From Streptomyces sp. Ru72 (GTDB lineage: Bacteria > Actinomycetota > Actinomycetes > Streptomycetales > Streptomycetaceae): a DNA stretch of 64,000 nucleotides. Both the position numbers and the translations under genes were made by a program. Below, piece by piece: positions 1 through 8,336 of the stretch (position 1 is its first letter; every line of letters starts with the position of its first letter). The DNA lies in the NCBI RefSeq assembly GCF_002920635.1, contig NZ_PQSR01000001.1, positions 1-64,000 on the forward strand, read 5' to 3'. The notes under the pieces are model-generated. The model searched no databases. It was not told the DNA's origin and saw nothing but the letters and a program-made list of their open reading frames with translations.

Positions 1-1424
1 TTCAGCCAGGGCAGGTAGTCGGGGGTGCGGTTGAGGAGCACGTAGCCCCAGGCCGCGGTGGCCGTGGCGGTGGCCGCGAGCGTGAGCGACGCCCACGTCC
101 TCGACCGCTCCTCCCACAGGACCGTGACGCCCATACCGACCAGGGCGGCGATGTAGGGGGCGAGCGCCACCGTGTAGTACTGGTGGAAGATGCCCGCCAT
201 GTAGCTGAAGATGACCGCGGTCATCAGCAGGGAGCCGCCCCAGGCGAGGAACGAGCCGCGGACCGGGTCCGTGCGCCCCGCCATGGGGGTCCCCCCGCTC
301 GAGCGAAGCCGAGAGTGGGGGAGGGTGAGCACCAGGCCCGCGACGAGCAGGATCAGCGCCGCCGGGAGCAGCCAGGAGATCTGGGAGCCGATCTCGGAGT
401 TGAACATCCGGTTCCAGCCGGTCGCGCCCCACTGGCCGCCGTTGCCGCCGCCACCGCCGCCGACGCTGCCGGTCTCGTCGCCGTTGATGCGGCCCAGGCC
501 GTTGTAGCCGAAGGTCAGCTCCAGGAAGGAGTTGTTCTGCGAGCCGCCGATGTACGGGCGGGACGAGGCAGGCCACAGCTCGACGATCGCGACCCACCAG
601 CCGCCGGAGACGACCAGCGCGACGGTGGCGAGGCCCAGTTGCGCGAGCCGCTTCCTCAGCCTCACCGGGGCGCAGACGCCGTACACCAGCGCCAGCGCCG
701 GCAGGATCAAGAAGGCCTGCAGGGTCTTCGTCAGGAAGGCGAAGCCGACCGCGACACCCGCCCACACCAGCCACTTGGTGCGGCCGTCCTCCAGCCCCCG
801 GATGACGAAGTAGACGGTGAGCGACATCAGCAGCGCGAGCAGCGCGTCCGGGTTGTTGAACCGGAACATCAGCGCCGCGACCGGGGTGAGCGCGAGCACC
901 GCGCCCGCGATCAGACCGGCGGCCGGACTGAACCGGCGCCGGACGGCCGCGTACACCACGGCGACCGTGAGGACGCCCATGACGACCTCGGGGACCAGGA
1001 TCGCCCACGAGTTGAGGCCGAAGATCCGGACCGACAGGGCCATCGGCCACAGGGAGGCCGGTGGCTTGTCGACGGTGATGGCGTTGCCCGCGTCCAGCGA
1101 GCCGAAGAAGAACGCCTTCCAGGACTTGCTGCCGGCCTGGACCGCCGCCGAGTAGAACGAGTTGGCGTACCCGGAGGCGCTCAGGTCGTACAGGTACAGC
1201 AGCCCGGTGGCGAGCAGCAGGCCGAGGAACGCGGGGCGTACCCAGCGGGGGTCCTCGGGCCGGCCGCGCCAGAGTCTGCGCGTGAGCGGCTGCTGTGGCT
1301 GACCGGAGCCGGGGGCGGGGGTCGGTGGCGCGGCGGGTGTCTGCGGGGGAGCGGCCGGGGGCGGTCCCCAGGCGTGGGGGGCCGCACCCCCCTGGTAGGT
1401 CGGCTGTTCGTAGTGCGTGCTCAT
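1..1424 (-). CDS. GT39-family glycosyltransferase, partial (runs off left edge)
   Basis: Membrane glycosyltransferase of the GT39/ArnT-PMT type, which moves a sugar from a polyprenyl-phosphate carrier onto an extracytoplasmic acceptor. After a Pro/Gln-rich cytoplasmic N-terminus (about 60 residues) comes the first membrane helix, then the family signature of a tyrosine/asparagine-rich segment followed by DKPPASLW near residue 110 and repeated hydrophobic helices. A Gly-rich extracytoplasmic loop lies near residues 300-320. The C-terminus is outside the window. The ATG at 1424 overlaps the stop of the upstream GT2/GtrA gene by 4 nt (ATGA), so the two are translationally coupled. It is the last readable gene of a response regulator-kinase-GT2-GT39 operon. 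The paired GT2/GtrA protein would plausibly supply the polyprenyl-linked sugar. Acceptor unknown. Confidence 0.85.
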   Translation of the reverse strand, partial: MSTHYEQPTYQGGAAPHAWGPPPAAPPQTPAAPPTPAPGSGQPQQPLTRRLWRGRPEDPRWVRPAFLGLLLATGLLYLYDLSASGYANSFYSAAVQAGSKSWKAFFFGSLDAGNAITVDKPPASLWPMALSVRIFGLNSWAILVPEVVMGVLTVAVVYAAVRRRFSPAAGLIAGAVLALTPVAALMFRFNNPDALLALLMSLTVYFVIRGLEDGRTKWLVWAGVAVGFAFLTKTLQAFLILPALALVYGVCAPVRLRKRLAQLGLATVALVVSGGWWVAIVELWPASSRPYIGGSQNNSFLELTFGYNGLGRINGDETGSVGGGGGGNGGQWGATGWNRMFNSEIGSQISWLLPAALILLVAGLVLTLPHSRLRSSGGTPMAGRTDPVRGSFLAWGGSLLMTAVIFSYMAGIFHQYYTVALAPYIAALVGMGVTVLWEERSRTWASLTLAATATATAAWGYVLLNRTPDYLPWL

Positions 1425-2899
1425 CGGAAGTCCCTCGGGTCGGTGTCCTGCGGGCGCACCGGCTGCAGCGGCACGGTGGCGTCCCTGAAGGGGGCGCGGT
1501 CCGCGTCGGCACCGGCGCGGAAGGGAGTGGGGTCGTACTCGGTGTCGTACGCGGCCTGCGGTGCCGCGTGGCGCTGGGGCAGCGGCGGGAGCGGCCGGTA
1601 CGCGGGCCCCGGGACGTGTCGCTGGTGGGGGACCTCGGCCTGGGGCGTCGGGGTGTCGTCGCGGCGGTCGGGGAACACCCAGGCCCTGAAGAGCAGGAAC
1701 CGCAGCACGGTCGCCGCGAGGTTGGCGGCGATCAGCACCGCCAGCTCGGTTGTGTGCGCCGGGTTGCTCGTGGCCGCGTTCAGGGCCGCGAGGGAGCCGC
1801 TCGTCAGGGCGAGGCCGATACCGAAGACCACCAGGCCCTGCGCCTGATGGCGGACGGCGCCGCCCCTGCCGCGGACGCCGAAGGTGAGCCGGCGGTTGGC
1901 CGCCGTGTTGGCGACCGCCGAGACCAGCAGGGCGAGCGCGTTGGCGATCTGCGAGCCCGAGAACTGCCGGAAGACGCTGTAGAGCAGCAGATAGAACAGG
2001 GTGGACAGGCCGCCGACCACGCAGAAGCCGACGAGCTGGCGGGCCAGGCCCCCCGGCACGTCTTTGAGGTCGCGGTCGCGCGGATCGTCACCGAACGGCC
2101 GGGCCAGCCGGTCCAGCGGCAGCGAACCGGTGGCCAGCGCCCTGCCGACGCGCCACACGCCCCTGAGGTCGTCGGTCGCGGTCTTCACGATGTTCACCGT
2201 GGAGTCCGGGTCGTCGACCCAGTCGACCGGCACCTCGTGGATGCGCAGCCCCGCCCGCTCGGCGAGCACCAGCATCTCGGTGTCGAAGAACCAGCCGGTG
2301 TCCTCCACCAGCGGCAGCAGCACCTGGGCCACATCACGGCGGATCGCCTTGAAGCCGCACTGCGCGTCGGAGAACCGGGCCTGCAGCGAGCCGCGCAGGA
2401 TGAGGTTGTAGGCCCGGCTGATGAACTCCCGCTTGGGGCCGCGCACGACCCGGGAGCTGCGAGCGAGCCGGGAGCCGATCGCCAGGTCGGAGTGACCGGA
2501 GATCAGCGGCGCGACCAGCGGGAGGAGTGCGTTGAGGTCGGTGGACAGGTCCACGTCCATGTAGGCGAGGATCGGGGCGTCGGAGGCGGACCAGACGGTC
2601 CGCAGCGCCCGGCCGCGGCCCTTCTGTTCCAGCCGGAAGGACCTCACCTCGGGGAGCCGCTCCTCCAGCCGCGCCGCCACCTGCGGGGTGGAGTCCGTGG
2701 ACGCGTTGTCCGCGATCGTGATGCGGAACGCGTACGGGAAGGTGCGCTTGAGGTGCTCGTGCAGTCCGAGCACACATGGCTGGAGGTCCTTCTCCTCGTT
2801 GTAGACGGGGATCACTACGTCCAGGACAGGCGTACCGGCTCCTGCGGCCGGGAGGTGCTCCCGCGCCGGCAGGGTGCCGGGAGAAGAGTCGGTTCGCAT
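1421..2899 (-). CDS. Bifunctional GT2 glycosyltransferase / GtrA-family membrane protein
   Basis: The N-terminal half is a GT-A fold transferase of the dolichyl-phosphate-sugar synthase type, with VVIPVYNEEKD near residue 30 and a YMDVDLSTD metal-binding motif. The C-terminal half is a GtrA-like four-helix membrane domain (QLVGFCVVGGLSTLFYLLLY onward, then NRRLTF) followed by a Pro/Arg-rich tail. Total 492 residues. Such fusions make and handle polyprenyl-phosphate sugars for extracytoplasmic transferases, which fits the coupled GT39 gene. The ATG at 2899 lies in the 5-nt loop of a perfect 15-bp inverted repeat, and the likely ribosome site is inside the stem. An earlier in-frame start would overlap the kinase gene by more than 300 nt, so 2899 is preferred. 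It begins 15 nt past the kinase stop. Confidence 0.85.
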   Translation of the reverse strand: MRTDSSPGTLPAREHLPAAGAGTPVLDVVIPVYNEEKDLQPCVLGLHEHLKRTFPYAFRITIADNASTDSTPQVAARLEERLPEVRSFRLEQKGRGRALRTVWSASDAPILAYMDVDLSTDLNALLPLVAPLISGHSDLAIGSRLARSSRVVRGPKREFISRAYNLILRGSLQARFSDAQCGFKAIRRDVAQVLLPLVEDTGWFFDTEMLVLAERAGLRIHEVPVDWVDDPDSTVNIVKTATDDLRGVWRVGRALATGSLPLDRLARPFGDDPRDRDLKDVPGGLARQLVGFCVVGGLSTLFYLLLYSVFRQFSGSQIANALALLVSAVANTAANRRLTFGVRGRGGAVRHQAQGLVVFGIGLALTSGSLAALNAATSNPAHTTELAVLIAANLAATVLRFLLFRAWVFPDRRDDTPTPQAEVPHQRHVPGPAYRPLPPLPQRHAAPQAAYDTEYDPTPFRAGADADRAPFRDATVPLQPVRPQDTDPRDFR

Positions 2900-2915
2900 G
2901 GAACCGACTCTTCTC
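2881..2915 (-). promoter_or_regulatory. Hairpin with start codon in its loop
   Basis: Exact 15-bp inverted repeat: arms GAGAAGAGTCGGTTC at 2881-2895 and its complement at 2901-2915, loop 2896-2900 containing the GT2/GtrA ATG. The purine-rich segment just upstream of that ATG lies in the stem, and the kinase stop codon (2914-2916) overlaps the outer base pairs. There is no T-run, so a terminator is unlikely. A translational-coupling switch opened by ribosomes finishing the kinase gene is the simplest reading (inference). Confidence 0.75.
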
Positions 2916-4578
2916 AAGCGCCCTGTCGCACCCGTGTGGTGGCGCTGTGCTGTGCCTGTGAGTGCTGTTGCCAGGCCGTTTCGGGGGCCGGCGAGGGCAC
3001 GCGCGGGGTCAGCGCCGGCAGATGCACGGTGAACACCGTGTGCCCGGGAACGCTGTCGACGGTCACGGCGCCGCCGTGCGCGGTCGCGACGGCCTGCACG
3101 ATGGCGAGCCCGAGCCCGGTGGAGCCGGTGGCCCGGGAGCGCGCCGAGTCGCCGCGCGCGAACCGCTCGAAGACGTGCGGCAGCAGATCGGGCGGGATGC
3201 CCTGCCCGTCGTCCTGGACGTCCACGCACAGCCACGGTCCGCGCCGCTGCACGCGTGCGGTGACGGTCGTACCGGGCGGGGTGTGGGTCCGGGCGTTGGC
3301 GAGCAGGTTGACGAGCACCTGTTGCAGCCGTGCGGCGTCCGCCGACACGAGCGCCGGCTCGTCGGGCAGTTCGAGCCGCCAGCTGTGGTCGGGGCCGGCG
3401 GCGCGCGCGTCGCTGATCGTGTCCACGACGAGCGGGACGAGGTCGGTCTGCTCGAACTGGAGCGGGCGGCCGGCGTCGAGCCGGGCGAGCAGCAGCAGGT
3501 CCTCGACGAGAAGGGTCATGCGCCCGGCCTCGGACTCGATCCGTCCGAGGGCGTGCCGTGTGTCGGGGCCCTGTTCCTCGCGTCCCCGTCTGGTCAGCTC
3601 GGCGTACCCGCGGATGGAGGCCAGCGGCGTGCGCAGCTCGTGACTGGCGTCCGCGACGAACTGCCGTACCCGCGTCTCGCTCTGCTGCCGTGCGTGCAGG
3701 GCGCCGTGGACGTGGTCGAGCATGCGGTTGAGGGCGGCCCCGACCTGCCCGACCTCGGTGTGCGGATCGGTCTCGGACTCCGGGACCCGCTCGTTGAGGG
3801 TCACCTCACCGGTGTGCAGGGGGAGTTCGGAGACACGGGTGGCGGTCGCGGCCACCTTCCGCAGGGGCCGCAGCGCGATCCCGACGAGCACGGAACCTGC
3901 GATGCCGGCGGCGACCAGGCCGGCGGCGGTGACGCTGATCTCCACGACCACGAGCGTCTTGATGTTGTTGGTGACGGCTCGTGTCGGCAGGGCGACGAAG
4001 AAGGTGCCCCGGCCGCCGGTGACGTACTTGACGCGGTACTCGCCGAGCCCCGGGAGCGTGACGGTGTGCACCTTGCTGTCACGGGGCACGGAGGCCAGTG
4101 CGGCGGTCTGTGCGTGGGAGAGCTCGACGGCCTTCATCCGCTCGAAGCCGGCGCTGGTGGAGGAGACCTCCTTCGCGATGACCGCCTTCCTGACGGCACC
4201 GGTGGAGTCCGTCTGAGCGGCGACCGTGTCGGGTTGCGTCGGCCCCTTGGTGACGAAGTCGTCCAGCCTGTTCTGCGTCGTCACGGTGCCGGAGGAGCTC
4301 CCCGTCGCACCCCCGTTCGGGTTGTCCGGGCCGCCCGGACGACCGTCCCCGAGGCCGGCCAGGCTTCCCCCGGGCGGACCCGAGACGCGCTTGCCGACAT
4401 CGGCCACCTGCCCGTCCAGCTCCCCGTACAGGTGCTGCCCCAGCGCGATGGTCGTCACGGTGCCGATCACGGCGCAGACCACGGCGATCAGACTGACCGC
4501 CGAGACGACGAGCCGCGTCCGCAGCGTGCGCGGCTGTCGTCCTCGCCTCTGCGTACGCGGCCGTCGTCGCCTGCTCAT
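2914..4578 (-). CDS. Two-component sensor histidine kinase
   Basis: Classic membrane sensor kinase of 554 residues. Arg-rich N-terminus, first membrane helix at about residues 23-46, extracytoplasmic sensor domain with a Gly/Pro-rich insert, second helix near 195-220, HAMP linker, then DHp with DASHELRTPL (phospho-accepting His313). The CA domain follows, with N box LVNLLANARTH, G1 DDGQGIPP, F box FERFARGDSARS and G2 GSTGLGLAI. It should autophosphorylate and pass phosphate to the regulator encoded just upstream. ATG at 4578 overlaps the regulator stop by 4 nt, so the pair is coupled. Its stop sits in the hairpin that holds the next gene's start. The signal is unknown. Two glycosyltransferases downstream hint at an envelope function. 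Confidence 0.93.
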   Translation of the reverse strand: MSRRRRPRTQRRGRQPRTLRTRLVVSAVSLIAVVCAVIGTVTTIALGQHLYGELDGQVADVGKRVSGPPGGSLAGLGDGRPGGPDNPNGGATGSSSGTVTTQNRLDDFVTKGPTQPDTVAAQTDSTGAVRKAVIAKEVSSTSAGFERMKAVELSHAQTAALASVPRDSKVHTVTLPGLGEYRVKYVTGGRGTFFVALPTRAVTNNIKTLVVVEISVTAAGLVAAGIAGSVLVGIALRPLRKVAATATRVSELPLHTGEVTLNERVPESETDPHTEVGQVGAALNRMLDHVHGALHARQQSETRVRQFVADASHELRTPLASIRGYAELTRRGREEQGPDTRHALGRIESEAGRMTLLVEDLLLLARLDAGRPLQFEQTDLVPLVVDTISDARAAGPDHSWRLELPDEPALVSADAARLQQVLVNLLANARTHTPPGTTVTARVQRRGPWLCVDVQDDGQGIPPDLLPHVFERFARGDSARSRATGSTGLGLAIVQAVATAHGGAVTVDSVPGHTVFTVHLPALTPRVPSPAPETAWQQHSQAQHSATTRVRQGA

Positions 4579-5315
4579 GCCGCCGCGGGCTTGATCATGT
4601 AACCGGCGCCGCGCCGGGTGTGGATCATCGGCTCGCGACCCGCGTCGATCTTCCTGCGCAGGTACGAGATGTAGAGCTCCACGACGTTGGCCTGGCCGCC
4701 GAAGTCGTACGACCACACCCGGTCGAGGATCTGCGCCTTGCTGAGCACGCGCCGCGGGTTGCGCATCAGGAAGCGCAGCAGCTCGAACTCGGTGGCGGTG
4801 AGGTGGATGTTCTCCCCGCCCCGGGACACCTCGTGGCTGTCCTCGTCGAGCATGAGGTCCCCGACGACCAGAACGGAGTCGGAGCGGCGGTCGGCGGCAC
4901 CGGACCGGCGGATCAGCCCGCGCAGCCGGGCCACGACCTCTTCCAGGCTGAACGGCTTGGTGACGTAGTCGTCGCCCCCGGCCGTCAGTCCCGCGATCCG
5001 GTCCTCGACGGCGTCCTTGGCGGTGAGGAACAGAACCGGCACATCGGGCAGCTCACGCCGCAGCCGACCGAGGATCGTCAGGCCGTCCATGTCCGGGAGC
5101 ATCATGTCGAGCACGACGGCGTCGGGCCGGAAGTCACGCGCGGTCTGAATCGCGCCGTGTCCGTCACCCGCGCTGCGGATCTGCCAGCCTTCGTAACGAA
5201 GGGCCATGGACAGCAGTTCGGTGATCGACAGCTCGTCGTCCACCACCAGCACTCGGACGGGGCTCCCGTCCGGCCTCAGCAGTTCGGTGCGCCCCTGGGG
5301 CGAGGTCGTGGTCAT
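4575..5315 (-). CDS. OmpR/PhoB-family response regulator
   Basis: 246-residue DNA-binding response regulator. Receiver domain with VLVVDDE near residues 26-32, phospho-acceptor Asp70 in VVLDMMLPDMDG, and the LTAKD lysine. A winged-helix effector domain follows, with LTATEFELLRFL, RVLSKAQILDRVW and the wing ending RRGAGYMIKP. The ATG at 5315 is preferred over the in-frame start 69 nt upstream because the receiver alignment begins soon after it and GGTG precedes it closely. It is first in the operon with its kinase and two glycosyltransferases. A TTTCCTGAGA inverted repeat about 50-85 nt upstream is a candidate autoregulatory site. Confidence 0.93.
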   Translation of the reverse strand: MTTTSPQGRTELLRPDGSPVRVLVVDDELSITELLSMALRYEGWQIRSAGDGHGAIQTARDFRPDAVVLDMMLPDMDGLTILGRLRRELPDVPVLFLTAKDAVEDRIAGLTAGGDDYVTKPFSLEEVVARLRGLIRRSGAADRRSDSVLVVGDLMLDEDSHEVSRGGENIHLTATEFELLRFLMRNPRRVLSKAQILDRVWSYDFGGQANVVELYISYLRRKIDAGREPMIHTRRGAGYMIKPAAA

Positions 5316-5367
5316 GGTGGACACCTTGTCGGGGTCCTCTGAGAGCGCCCTTTCACGAATCTGTGAT

Positions 5368-5401
5368 TTTCCTGAGAAACGCACAGGCGGCTCTCAGGAA
5401 A
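5368..5401 (-). promoter_or_regulatory. Inverted repeat upstream of response regulator gene
   Basis: TTTCCTGAGA at 5368-5377 and its exact complement TCTCAGGAAA at 5392-5401, 14 nt between. Related CTCTGAGAG and TCAGAGAG strings lie either side. It is placed where an OmpR-type regulator would bind its own promoter. Role inferred from position only. Confidence 0.5.
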
Positions 5402-5471
5402 CTCCTGGGTAGATGCCTTGACGCGCTGTCAGAGAGCAACCGGACGACGGCCCCCGGGCGACCCGCCCCGG

Positions 5472-5828
5472 TCACCCACGCGCCGGATCCCGCTCGAACG
5501 TATGGCTGCGCTCGACCTTGGCGACGTGCACGGTGTACGCCTCGTACCACTGGGCGCGCCCGCGCTTCTGGGCGGCGCGGTGCTCCAGGTCGCTCCGCCA
5601 CTCCTCGACGGCGGCCAGGTCCCGGAAGTACCCGACCGTGATCCCCAGGCCGCCCGGCGTCCGGGCTTGGTCCATCCCGAGGAACCCGGGGACCTCTTTG
5701 ACGAGTTCCTCCAGCCGCTCGGCGGTCTCCCCGTACCCGTCGCCGTCCTCGGTCCGCACGGAGGTGAAGACGACGGCGTAGTAGGGGGGTTCATGGGCGG
5801 TGACAGGCGCAACGCGGCGATCGCTCAT
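5472..5828 (-). CDS. Antibiotic biosynthesis monooxygenase (ABM) domain protein
   Basis: Small single-domain protein of 118 residues with the ferredoxin-like ABM fold: YYAVVFTSVRTEDGDGYGETAERLEEL at the start, PGFLGMDQAR, then GITVGYFRDLAAVEEW and HRAAQKRGRAQWYEAYTVHVAKVERSH. ABM proteins range from cofactor-free monooxygenases to uncharacterised oxidoreductase-like proteins, and this subgroup (DUF with YF-D-x2-A-x-W) usually has no assigned substrate. Start at 5828 is chosen (MSDRR). An ATG 18 nt upstream is an alternative. It is monocistronic, between the regulator promoter and the DUF2797 gene. Confidence 0.75.
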   Translation of the reverse strand: MSDRRVAPVTAHEPPYYAVVFTSVRTEDGDGYGETAERLEELVKEVPGFLGMDQARTPGGLGITVGYFRDLAAVEEWRSDLEHRAAQKRGRAQWYEAYTVHVAKVERSHTFERDPARG

Positions 5829-5969
5829 GTCGCAACGATCGGCCACGGCGGCACGGACGTCCAGCCCCTTTCCGGACGCCGAGCCGAATCGGGATCCCGA
5901 TAGGACCGGAGCGGGATCCGAGCGGCGACCAGGCGGAGCGCCGGCTGTCGGCCGGCAAGGAAGCCGCTG

Positions 5970-6836
5970 TCAGAACAGCCCGTCCTGCACCCCCGTCTCC
6001 CCCACCTCCCGCACCGGCACGGTCACCTCGTCCCGCTCGGCACCCGTCAGCTCCCACCCCGTCATCAGCCGCGTGTCCAGCACCAGGACCCCGCGCCCGG
6101 TGGCGAGGTGGAGATCAGGCCCTGCGACCGCCAGCACACCACCGCTCACCCCGGCGCCCGCCACCAGCTCGCTCACCACTGCGTCCATCCGGGGCAACCC
6201 CTCCAGCCCGAACACCCCGCCGTGGTCGACGGCCAGGAACGGCGCCCGCTCCAGCGACTCCGGCCAGCCGCCGAGCGACACCGCCCGCGCGTGCAGCTCA
6301 GCCAGCTCCTCGACCCGCTCCCCGACCGGCGGCAACGCGGCCCGCACCGCCCGCTTGTCGGCGTACGGGATCCGGTCGGGCACCCGGAGGGCGGCCCGCA
6401 GCAGCTCCTCCGCGCGCCTCGCCGCCATCAGCGGCCCGCACCCCAGCCAGCTGAAACAGACGGCACCCTGCTCCAGCAACCGTGCGGAGCCCCGCTCGGC
6501 CGCGGTGATCCCGACCTTGACCATGCCGGGCCCGAACCAGGCGAGATACACGCGGTACGGCCGCGGATCGTCGGCGAAGGTGTCGGCGGCGACGGAATGG
6601 GCCCGGTCGAGGCGGGCGCACTCCTCGCACCGCCCGCCCGTACTGCGCCCGGGCACCACGGCCCGCGCCGCACAGCCATGCCCCCGTGCCCCCACACACC
6701 GGCGCACACTCCCCGCGACCACCGCGAAGGCCACCCGCTTCCCCCGCTCCAGCGCACTGCGCCGCCCCCCTTCCCATGCCAGCACGGGCCCGTCCTCACC
6801 CCACCGCAGCCCCGCACATCTCCACACCTGAGTCAT
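5970..6836 (-). CDS. DUF2797 family protein with a GIY-YIG-like segment
   Basis: 288 residues. Begins WRCAGLRWGEDGPVLAW, carries Cys/His positions (RRCVGARGHGCAAR, GGRCEECARLDR) that may bind zinc, then YRVYLAWFGPGMVKVGIT near residues 125-142, which resembles the first strand-turn-strand of GIY-YIG nuclease folds, followed by R-x-LEQGA. The family is of unknown function. ATG at 6836 (MTQVW) is chosen because homologous-looking sequence begins there. A longer reading upstream is Arg/Cys-rich and unlike coding sequence. No operon partner. Confidence 0.72.
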   Translation of the reverse strand: MTQVWRCAGLRWGEDGPVLAWEGGRRSALERGKRVAFAVVAGSVRRCVGARGHGCAARAVVPGRSTGGRCEECARLDRAHSVAADTFADDPRPYRVYLAWFGPGMVKVGITAAERGSARLLEQGAVCFSWLGCGPLMAARRAEELLRAALRVPDRIPYADKRAVRAALPPVGERVEELAELHARAVSLGGWPESLERAPFLAVDHGGVFGLEGLPRMDAVVSELVAGAGVSGGVLAVAGPDLHLATGRGVLVLDTRLMTGWELTGAERDEVTVPVREVGETGVQDGLF

Positions 6837-7162
6837 CGCTGCCGAGAGTAGGCGTCCCCACTGACAACGCGATGCGTGGGCGCACCCGCCCGTGCCCGGG
6901 ACCCGCCTGCTCCGCTCCGGCGTGCGCCGACGGAATCCGCACCACCCTCGCGAAATGTTTTCGTGCGTCAATTCGCACTTTCGGGCACCTTGCCTTTCGT
7001 TGACGGTATGTCAACGGCGCGGGACCGTAGAAGCGATTTCAGTAGTGCTTTGCACTTCCGAGATCGCCGAACCGTGCGGTGCCACGTGGGTCGCCAATGC
7101 GGCCGTAGCGTCATTACTCGGGCCACCGCTTCACGAACGGTTACAAGTGCGGAGGAGGAAAT
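6837..7162. other. Divergent intergenic region (DUF2797 / FG-GAP gene)
   Basis: 326 bp that must hold both divergent promoters. It is less GC-rich around 6945-7010. GTTGACGGTATGTCAAC (about 7000-7016) is a 6-bp inverted repeat with a 5-nt spacer. A strong ribosome site, GGAGGAGG, precedes the ATG at 7163. No ORF with coding character seen. Confidence 0.5.
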
Positions 7163-8312
7163 ATGTCGAAGAAGAAAGCCGCCAAGAGAGCCCGGAGAAG
7201 CCGCAGATATGTGATCGCCGTCCTGGCGGCTGCGTCAGCGCTGTTCACGGCTCAGGGCACCGCGTGGGCGGGCACACCCACCTTTGCGACCCATGTCGAC
7301 TACGCGGCAGGCAACGCCTCTCAGGCGGTGCGGGTGGCCGACTTCGACAAGGACGGCCACCTCGACCAGGTCGTGGCGAACTCGCTGGACAATACGGTGT
7401 CGGTGTTACTGGGCAACGGCGACGGCACCTTCGCCACCAAGACCGACTTCGGCACGGGGGACTACCCGGGCGGCATCGCGGTCGGTGACTTCGACGAGGA
7501 CGGCAATCCGGACCTGGCGGTCGACAACCTGAACGGTGACACGGTGTCGGTGCTGCTCGGCAACGGCGACGGCACCTTCGCCACCAAGGTCGACCACGCG
7601 ACCGGCTCGGGCCCCTACAAGGTGGAGGTCGGTGACTACGACAAGGACGGCCACATCGACCTCGCGACCTCCAACACGAACGACAACACGGTGTCGGTGC
7701 TGCTGGGCAACGGCGACGGCACCTTCGGCCACCAAGACCGACTACGGCACGGGAGCGTACCCGTTCTCGGTCGTGGCCAAGGACGTGAACAAGGACACCG
7801 ACCTCGACCTGGTCGTGTCCAACGTCAGTGACAACACGGTGTCGGTGCTGCTCGGGAACGGCGACGGCACCTTCGGCACCAAGACCGACTACGGCACGGG
7901 CGGCTCGCCCACCCGGGTCCAGGTGGCGGACTTCGACGGGGACGGCAACCTCGACGTCGCGGTCCCCGATCTGAGCGATGCCGCGGTGTCGGTGCTGCTC
8001 GGCAACGGCGACGGCACCTTCGGAACCAAGACCGACTACCCGGTGGGTGACGCGCCGATCCCGCTGGACGTGGCGGACTTCGACGGTGACTCGCATCTGG
8101 ATCTCGTGGTAGGCAACGACAACGACGGGACGGTGTCGGTGTTGCCGGGCAACGGCGACGGCACCTTCGGGACCAGGGCCGACTTCACCGTCGGTGACGG
8201 GCCGTTCGGCATCGCGGTGGGGGACTTCGACGAGGACTCCCGCCCCGATGTGACGGTGGCCAATTACACCTCGGCCAACGTGTCGGTCCTCCTCAACACC
8301 ACATCCCCGTAA
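7163..8312 (+). pseudogene. Secreted FG-GAP/VCBS repeat protein, frameshifted
   Basis: Lys/Arg-rich signal peptide ending TAWA-G at about residue 36, then seven near-identical 49-residue units ending VSVLLGNGDGTF, each with a Ca-binding-like D-x-D-x-D-G loop (DFDKDGHLD, DFDEDGNPD). The unit marker GTGTCGGTG starts at 7397, 7544, 7691, 7839, 7986, 8133 and 8280: every step is exactly 147 bp except one of 148. The extra base is a G at 7727-7728 (ACCTTCGGCC where other units have ACCTTCGCC). Without it the frame stays open to 8312, and with it translation leaves the repeat frame. TTA (bldA-dependent) leucine codon at 7406. Such repeats form beta-propellers on secreted proteins. Sequencing error, recent decay or phase variation cannot be separated here. 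Confidence 0.85.
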
Positions 8313-8336
8313 GGCCAGGAGCCGCCCTGAGACGCC

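Noticed and set aside
183-1847. Long plus-strand frame over the GT39/GT2 genes
   Set aside because: Antisense to two clear glycosyltransferase genes; composition is typical of a shadow frame.
2881-2915. Hairpin as a transcription terminator between kinase and glycosyltransferase genes
   Set aside because: No T-run follows on the minus strand and the next gene begins inside the loop, so termination here would cut every GT2 message.
7724-7731. Programmed frameshift in the FG-GAP gene
   Set aside because: No slippery heptamer or downstream pseudoknot was seen; the break is a simple extra G relative to sister repeats.
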